Of a stretch of 15,695 nucleotides of DNA, positions 1 to 6,100 are shown piece after piece (within the stretch, counting starts at the first letter, position 1; each line of letters opens with the position of its first letter). This DNA is from Clostridia bacterium (lineage in GTDB: Bacteria > Bacillota > Clostridia > Christensenellales > Pumilibacteraceae), in NCBI GenBank assembly GCA_900762945.1, contig CAAFIN010000059.1:1-15695 (forward strand). Reading direction: 5' to 3'. The notes below the pieces were generated by a model. The model made no database searches and had not been told where the DNA came from. It saw only the letters and a list, made by a program, of their open reading frames with translations. The position numbers and the translations under genes were made by a program.

Positions 1-30
1 CCGCGGCTATCAGGTCGAGTTTTCGGCGCA

Positions 31-73
31 TTAAAATTACCCGCCGCGGTTTTACTCGCCACGACGGGTAATT
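31..73 (-). terminator. possible Rho-independent terminator after the 2994-residue gene
   Basis: On the minus strand, starting about 34 bases after the TAG stop at 108-110, a 12-base arm (positions 73 to 62) can pair with a second arm (46 to 35). There is one G-U pair and a loop of about 15 bases. The 3' arm ends in TT and is followed by TTAA, so the U-tract is short and weak. The position directly behind the last gene of a same-strand cluster supports a transcription end. The rest of 1-107 shows no gene. The stem is seen in the sequence; its activity is inferred. Confidence 0.4.
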
Positions 74-107
74 CCGCCTTTTCGTGCGTTTACTCTTTGC
101 CGATCGC

Positions 108-3100
108 CTAGTCGTAAATCGTAAGCGTGCCGTATACGTAGTTGATTTTGTAGTTACTCGTTACGTCCACTCCGTTACGCATTATCTCTACGACGATTTC
201 GTTCTCTTCTTCGCCGACGTCGATAACGGAAGTCGCTTTCGTAACGACGATTTTATCTCCGTCCGCAAGACTGCCGAAACTTACCCACGCGTCTTCGCAT
301 ACCAGCGCTTTTCCGTCGTACTTCTTTTGCTTCGTTCCGGACGATACCGTGATTTCTCTCTCCGTGACGGTCAAACCGGTTCCGATAAAATCGAGTTCGT
401 AGTTTTCTTTTATCGTCGCGGTAATATCGTTGTCGTTCGCGTCAAGTGCCTTGAAATCGAGATCCAACAGCAAATCGGTATCGAAAACTCCCACGTCGGT
501 TATTTCGCCTTTGAGTTCGAGTATAATTTTGCTGCAACCCTTTGGAAGTTCGCTCGTCCGATAATAGTAATCGTCCGGCTCGTAACCGAGAGGCGTGCCG
601 TCGTAAGGCTTATCTTTTTCGTACAGATAAATCGGTATAGGCTTGTGCATAACCCTGATCTTGCCCGGCTTGAACGTTACGGTAAATCCTTTCGAATTTT
701 CGATTACCGTTCCGTCCCTATATTCGTACAAGGTTTCGCCTTTTTTGTTATAAAGCACGAACTCGGTAACGGTGCTTTCGCCTATTCCGTATTCCGTCTG
801 ACTGCCCGCGACGGTTACGTCCCAGTAATAGCCGTTGTCGGACAGCGACCGGAGTTTCTCGTTCATTTCGACTTCCGATTTCGCGTAAAGCGGCGTTTTG
901 TCGTAGACTTTCTTTACGTCGATCGGCTTTACTTCGAAGCCCATACTGCCGTCGCCGAAATCGATCGGACCGTCGTCGGAATCGTCGCCGCCGTTTCCGC
1001 CGCCACCGCCCGCGCCGCCTGCCGTCACTTCCATATCGACCCAGCCTAAGCCTTTGATATAGATTTCGACCCATGCGTGCGCTTGTTTACCGGTAATTTC
1101 GACGTCCTCGCCCGCTACCGTCGACCCCGCGTAGCCTATCGTGTAACGCGCGGGAATACCGAGCGTGCGGTACAGAAGCGTTGCCGCGGAAGCGTAATGG
1201 CGGCACACGCCCTCTTTGTACTTGTCGAGGAACGACACTACGACGTCCTTTTCGTAATCGAGGCGCGTATTATATTCCATATTGTACTTCGCGGACTTGC
1301 GGATATATTGCGCTATAGCGACGATATCCTCGTAGGTAATTTCGCCCTCTACCCAGTTTTCGGTAAGCGCTATTCCTTGCAGATACTCTTTCGTCGTTTC
1401 GGGAACGTCGAGGTAATTCGCGCGAACGAACTCGTAGTACGCGTCGTCGTCCGCAGCGTAGCTGCCGTTGATAAGCGAATGGCTTTGGCTGAAGTCGAAA
1501 ACGTAATACGGCACAGAGTAAGCCGCGGAATAATCTCCGACGAACGACACGTCGCTTGTCTGCTTGGTAAAGCCGTCGCCTCCGACGAAGTAATACGGAA
1601 GCATAAAACCGGCATACGCCGTTATTGTAACGTTGCATTGATTCGTTCCGTACTTTTCGAGCGTCTGCCCCGTGAGATAATTATAGGAGAAGCCACCGTC
1701 GAGCGTTCCGCCGTACTCGGTCGCCGCGTTCCAACCCGTTCCGTGATAACTGCCGAACGACTTGTATCTCAGATAGAGTTGACCGCTCGTATCGCCGTTC
1801 ACGACGAACGCTATGACATCGGAACCACCGTTGCCGCCGCCATCGCCTCTGTCACCGCGTATACTTACGTCGCCGCTGTCGTCAAGTCCCCCGCCTGTCG
1901 TTTTATCTTTATCGCTCTTCTCTTTGACGGTCAGAATTCCCATGTCTTCAACTACGATCGAATATCCGGGAGCGACTTCGTCCGTACCGGCAAAGACCAC
2001 TTTACTCTCGCCGACATAATTCTTTGACGAGCCGATTTCGGTCTGACTGCCGATATTCTTTACTGCGAGTTCGATTTCGTCCGGGATCTCGTCGATACCT
2101 TCCAGCCCCGTAATGTAGTATGCGTCGCAAGTAAGCGGTTTGCCGTCGTAGACTTTCGTTTTACCGCCGGACACGATTTTGATAATACGCGCTTTGATTA
2201 CGATTTCGCCGTATTCGTACGTTATCTCGTAGCCGTCGCTCATATTCTCTTTGCTCGTTTTGTCGACGATTTCCAGCTTTATTTTGTTGGCATATCTGCC
2301 GACGTCGGTAAACGAGGGAAATTCCGGTTGCAGTACTTCATGCCCGGACAGCACGTTTCCGGAAGTAACTTGGTACTCTTCGGCGGAAAGCGGATCGCCG
2401 TCGTAGTACTTTTCGGTGTCGCCCGTCTGTACGGTTATTCTTATCGGAACGATAGTGAGCGTACCGACTTTGCCCGTTATCGGAACGAATTCGTAGTTGT
2501 TCGACGGAACAACGTTGCCTGCCGCGTCTACGACTTCCAGCGACTTGAGTTCGTTGTTTATCGTACCCTTGAACGTAATAGACGTAAACGTTACCGTCGG
2601 GGTATGCCCGGCAAGGAACGCGGTCTTATCGTAATCAAACGGCGCGGTAAGCGGCGTGCCGTCAAAGTCTTTGGTCGCGCTTTCGCTCGTATACCGGACC
2701 TGAATAGGCGTAATCGAAAGCGTACCGTATTCGTACGAAATCTCGTAATTCGCGGAAAGATCGGTTGCCTTTTCCGTATCGGCGTCGGCATAAATACGTA
2801 CCGCGACTTCATTTTTGACCGAGCCGACGTCAGTAACCGTATTAAGGAAGTCGACCTCCACGCTTTGATCGGGCGCAAGTATGGGACTGAGCGCGGGATT
2901 TGCGGTAGAAGTTACGGTATACGATTCGTATAACGTCGGATCGAGCGGCGTACCGTCGTAAACTTTAGTGGCGGATACGGTCGTGATTTTGATCGGTCTT
3001 TTGGTAACGGTAAGTTTGCCGTAAGCGTAAGACACTTCGTAATTCTTCGTCACTTCTTTGCCGCTTTCGTCTACTATAATCGGCTGCTTTTCGAGATCTA

Positions 3101-6100
3101 CCGTATTGTCGGAAACTCCGGCTTCGGTACGGGTGCCGTTCACCGCAACGTAAGTTACCTTGTGTCCGCCCACAAGTCCGCGATCTCCGTCCTCGGCAAC
3201 GTCCTTGTAACTATTGCAAGTCAACGGAGCGCCGTCGTAAACTTTAGTGGCGTCGCCGGTTTTGATCGTTATCGGGCGCGGAATGACGGTCAATGTTCCG
3301 TACTCGTAATCGATAACGTAGTTGTCGGTTACGTCGTTGATTCCGTCGAAAATCCTGACTGCGAATTTGTTTTGTGTCGTGCCGACGTCGATAAGCGACG
3401 GGAATATGCCGTCAACCTTTATAACGTGTCCTTCAACCAACTCGTTCAGAGAAGATGCTGAAGTTTCGCAACCGTCGGTCGCATGTTGATATTGACCGTT
3501 GTACACTAATCGTGCGGTCGGGGTTTTTACCGTTATCGCGCGCTTATGAACGATCAGCATTCCGTAGGAAAGGTCTGCTTCGTATTCGTAGTTGCCGCTT
3601 ACGTCGTTGCCGTATTCGTCGCAAATCATAATAGCGAATACGTTTTTCTCTCTACCGGCTTTGGTACGCGTCGGGTATTTCCCCGACGGTTTGACCGTGT
3701 GTCCGCCGACTAACGAGAAATATCCGTCGGTCGCGTCGATTTCGAATTTTTCGGGATCGATTGCGGCGTGCGCGGTACCGTCGTAGAGGAATTCTTCGGT
3801 CGGAGTCGTAATTTTTACTTTCCTCTTCGTGATTTCCAGCGTGCCGGGAGTATAGGTTATCTCGTAGTTCCCGGTGACGTTCTGCCCGCCTGCCGTGATT
3901 TCGACCTTAAACTCATAGCCTTCGATAACGCCTACGTTCTTTTTTGTAGGAACGGTGTCCGCTTTGGCGGTTGCTATATGCCCGGATACGAGTCCGTAAG
4001 GCTCGTCTTCGACGGTAAAAGCGTCGCTGCCTTGTTCAGTTCCGTCGTAAACGAGCGTTGCGCCGGTAATTATTACCGTTATCGGGCGCGGCGTAACTTC
4101 GAGCGTACCGTAAGTGTAGCCCTTTATGACGTAGTTACCGTTTACTCCGCCGTCGCCGTTTTCGTCAACGACTTTGACGGCTAATTCGTTGGGTTTATTT
4201 CCCACGTCGGTAATGCACGGATAATTATCGTCCGCAGCTATTATCTTATGTCCGTCTACTAATTTGCCGCCCTTGCTCTCGTCGACTTTTATATCGTCGA
4301 TCTCGTAATGATCGTTTCCGTCATACATAACCGAAACGCTCGGCGTAATTACCCATATCTCGAGCGCCGTTACCGTCAACGTGCCGTCAACGTAATCGAT
4401 GGCGTAATTCTCGGTTACGGGCTTGCCGTTTTCGTCTACTATAATCGGCTGCTTTTCGAGATCTACCGTATTGTCGGAAACTCCGACTTCGGTACGGGTG
4501 CCGTTCACCGCAACGTAAGTTACCTTGTGTCCGTCCACAAGTCCGCGATCTCCGTCCTCGGCAACGTCCTTGTAACTATTGCAAGTCAACGGAGCGCCGT
4601 CGTAAACTTTAGTGGCGTCGCCGGTTTTGATCGTTATCGGGCGCGGAATGACGGTCAACGTTCCGTTCGAGTATTTGATATTATAGTTGGCGGTCAGATA
4701 GTAGCCGTCAACGTTATCTTTTCCGTTCGCAGTGACGATTACTACGAGCGCGTTTTCGCGAGATTTGTCGTCAACGTTTCTAATCGTCGTGTGTTCGATT
4801 ACTTCCAAAGACTGGTCGGCGCTTACCAAACCGTCGGTATAACACTTTTCCCAGAATTGATCCGTGCCGTTGTAGGTAAATTCGTGGCTTTCGGTCGTAA
4901 CCGTTATTGCTTTCGGCGTAACGGTAAGCGTGCCTTCGTCGTAATGAATATCGTAGTTATCGGTCGCGTTTTCCCCCTCACCGTCCCAAATCGAAACGAC
5001 AAGTTTATTGAGTGTGCCGCTTTGCTGAACGTAAGTAATTTCGGTACGCGAATCGACCTGTATGCGATGACCCGTTACCGGATTATCCTGCGTAATTTCG
5101 TTCTTTGAGTACTCGGTCGTATGCGCGGTTCCGTCGTACTCGAAAGTTTCGCTCGCAGTCGTTATATCGATAGGACGACGATTGACTTTTAGTATGCCGC
5201 AATCGTACGTTACGGCGTAGTTTTCGCTCATATCTTCCGTCGCGCCCGCTTCGCCGCGCACTACCATAAGCGTAATCACGTTTTTAACGCCGTCGCCGTT
5301 CGCGTTTTTAACGGTCGTATATTCGGTAAGCATAAAGCGGTGATCTTTGACGAGCGAGCCTTCGACGATTTCGTAGTCGCTGTCGTTATTATAGGCGTGA
5401 TCCAATCCGTCGTAAGTAAATTCGTCGCCGCGCGTTCTGACTTTGATTGCGCGCGGATTGACGGTCAGTACGCCGTTTATCGAGGTTATTTCGCAGTTTG
5501 CGGTAACGTCTTTTTCGTTGCCGTTTTCGTCCTTTACGGTTATCTTTACGCCCATTATTACGTTCGCCGATGTACCTTTGACAGTCTGTGAACCTTCTAC
5601 TTCTGCGGTCAGAATCTGTCCCGGGATCAATCCCGCTTCTGTGGTATATTCGCTCACTGTATAACCGTTGTTCGTAAGCGGATCGCCGTCGTAATCTTTT
5701 TCGTCGCTGTTCGCGGTGATGGTTATCGGGCGCTGCTCGACGACAAGGAGAGCTTCGTCATAATTGTATTTTACGTCGTAGTTTACCGTTACGTCTTTAA
5801 TGCTGCCGGCAAGAGTGAGAACTTTCGTATTCTCTTCGTCTATCGTGTTTACGGACTGACCGGCGTCGGTTTGCGAACCGGTAAATCGGGGTGATATGTA
5901 GTGATCTGATACCAGTCCTTCGTTCGCTATTCCCTGCTCTACGTTAATCTCGTGTTTTGTAAGCGGAGTGCCGTCGTAGACTTTTTTGCCGCCGAGCACG
6001 TTAACTCTTACGATACGCGGAGTGACCGTAAGCTCTCCGTCGGAAAGTTCGATTGCGTAGTTTTTGGTGACGGGTTCGCCGTTCTCGTCGTAAATTTGCA

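Noticed and set aside
108..400. Cell-wall sorting signal at the C-terminus of the large proteins
   Set aside because: Neither C-terminus has an LPXTG-like motif, a hydrophobic segment or a basic tail; both end on a repeat strand.
84..1049. Plus-strand open frame of 321 codons opposite the end of the 2994-residue gene
   Set aside because: It is antisense to the conserved enzyme linker and C-terminal repeats, is rich in Arg, Val and Phe without a domain pattern, and has no clear ribosome site.
1077..2027. Plus-strand open frame of 316 codons opposite the transglutaminase module
   Set aside because: It is a mirror frame of the catalytic region, whose Cys and His motifs on the minus strand are unambiguous.
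3065..4666. The 237-base copies as ends of an insertion sequence or composite transposon
   Set aside because: They are in frame, contain no terminal inverted repeats, and no transposase lies between them.
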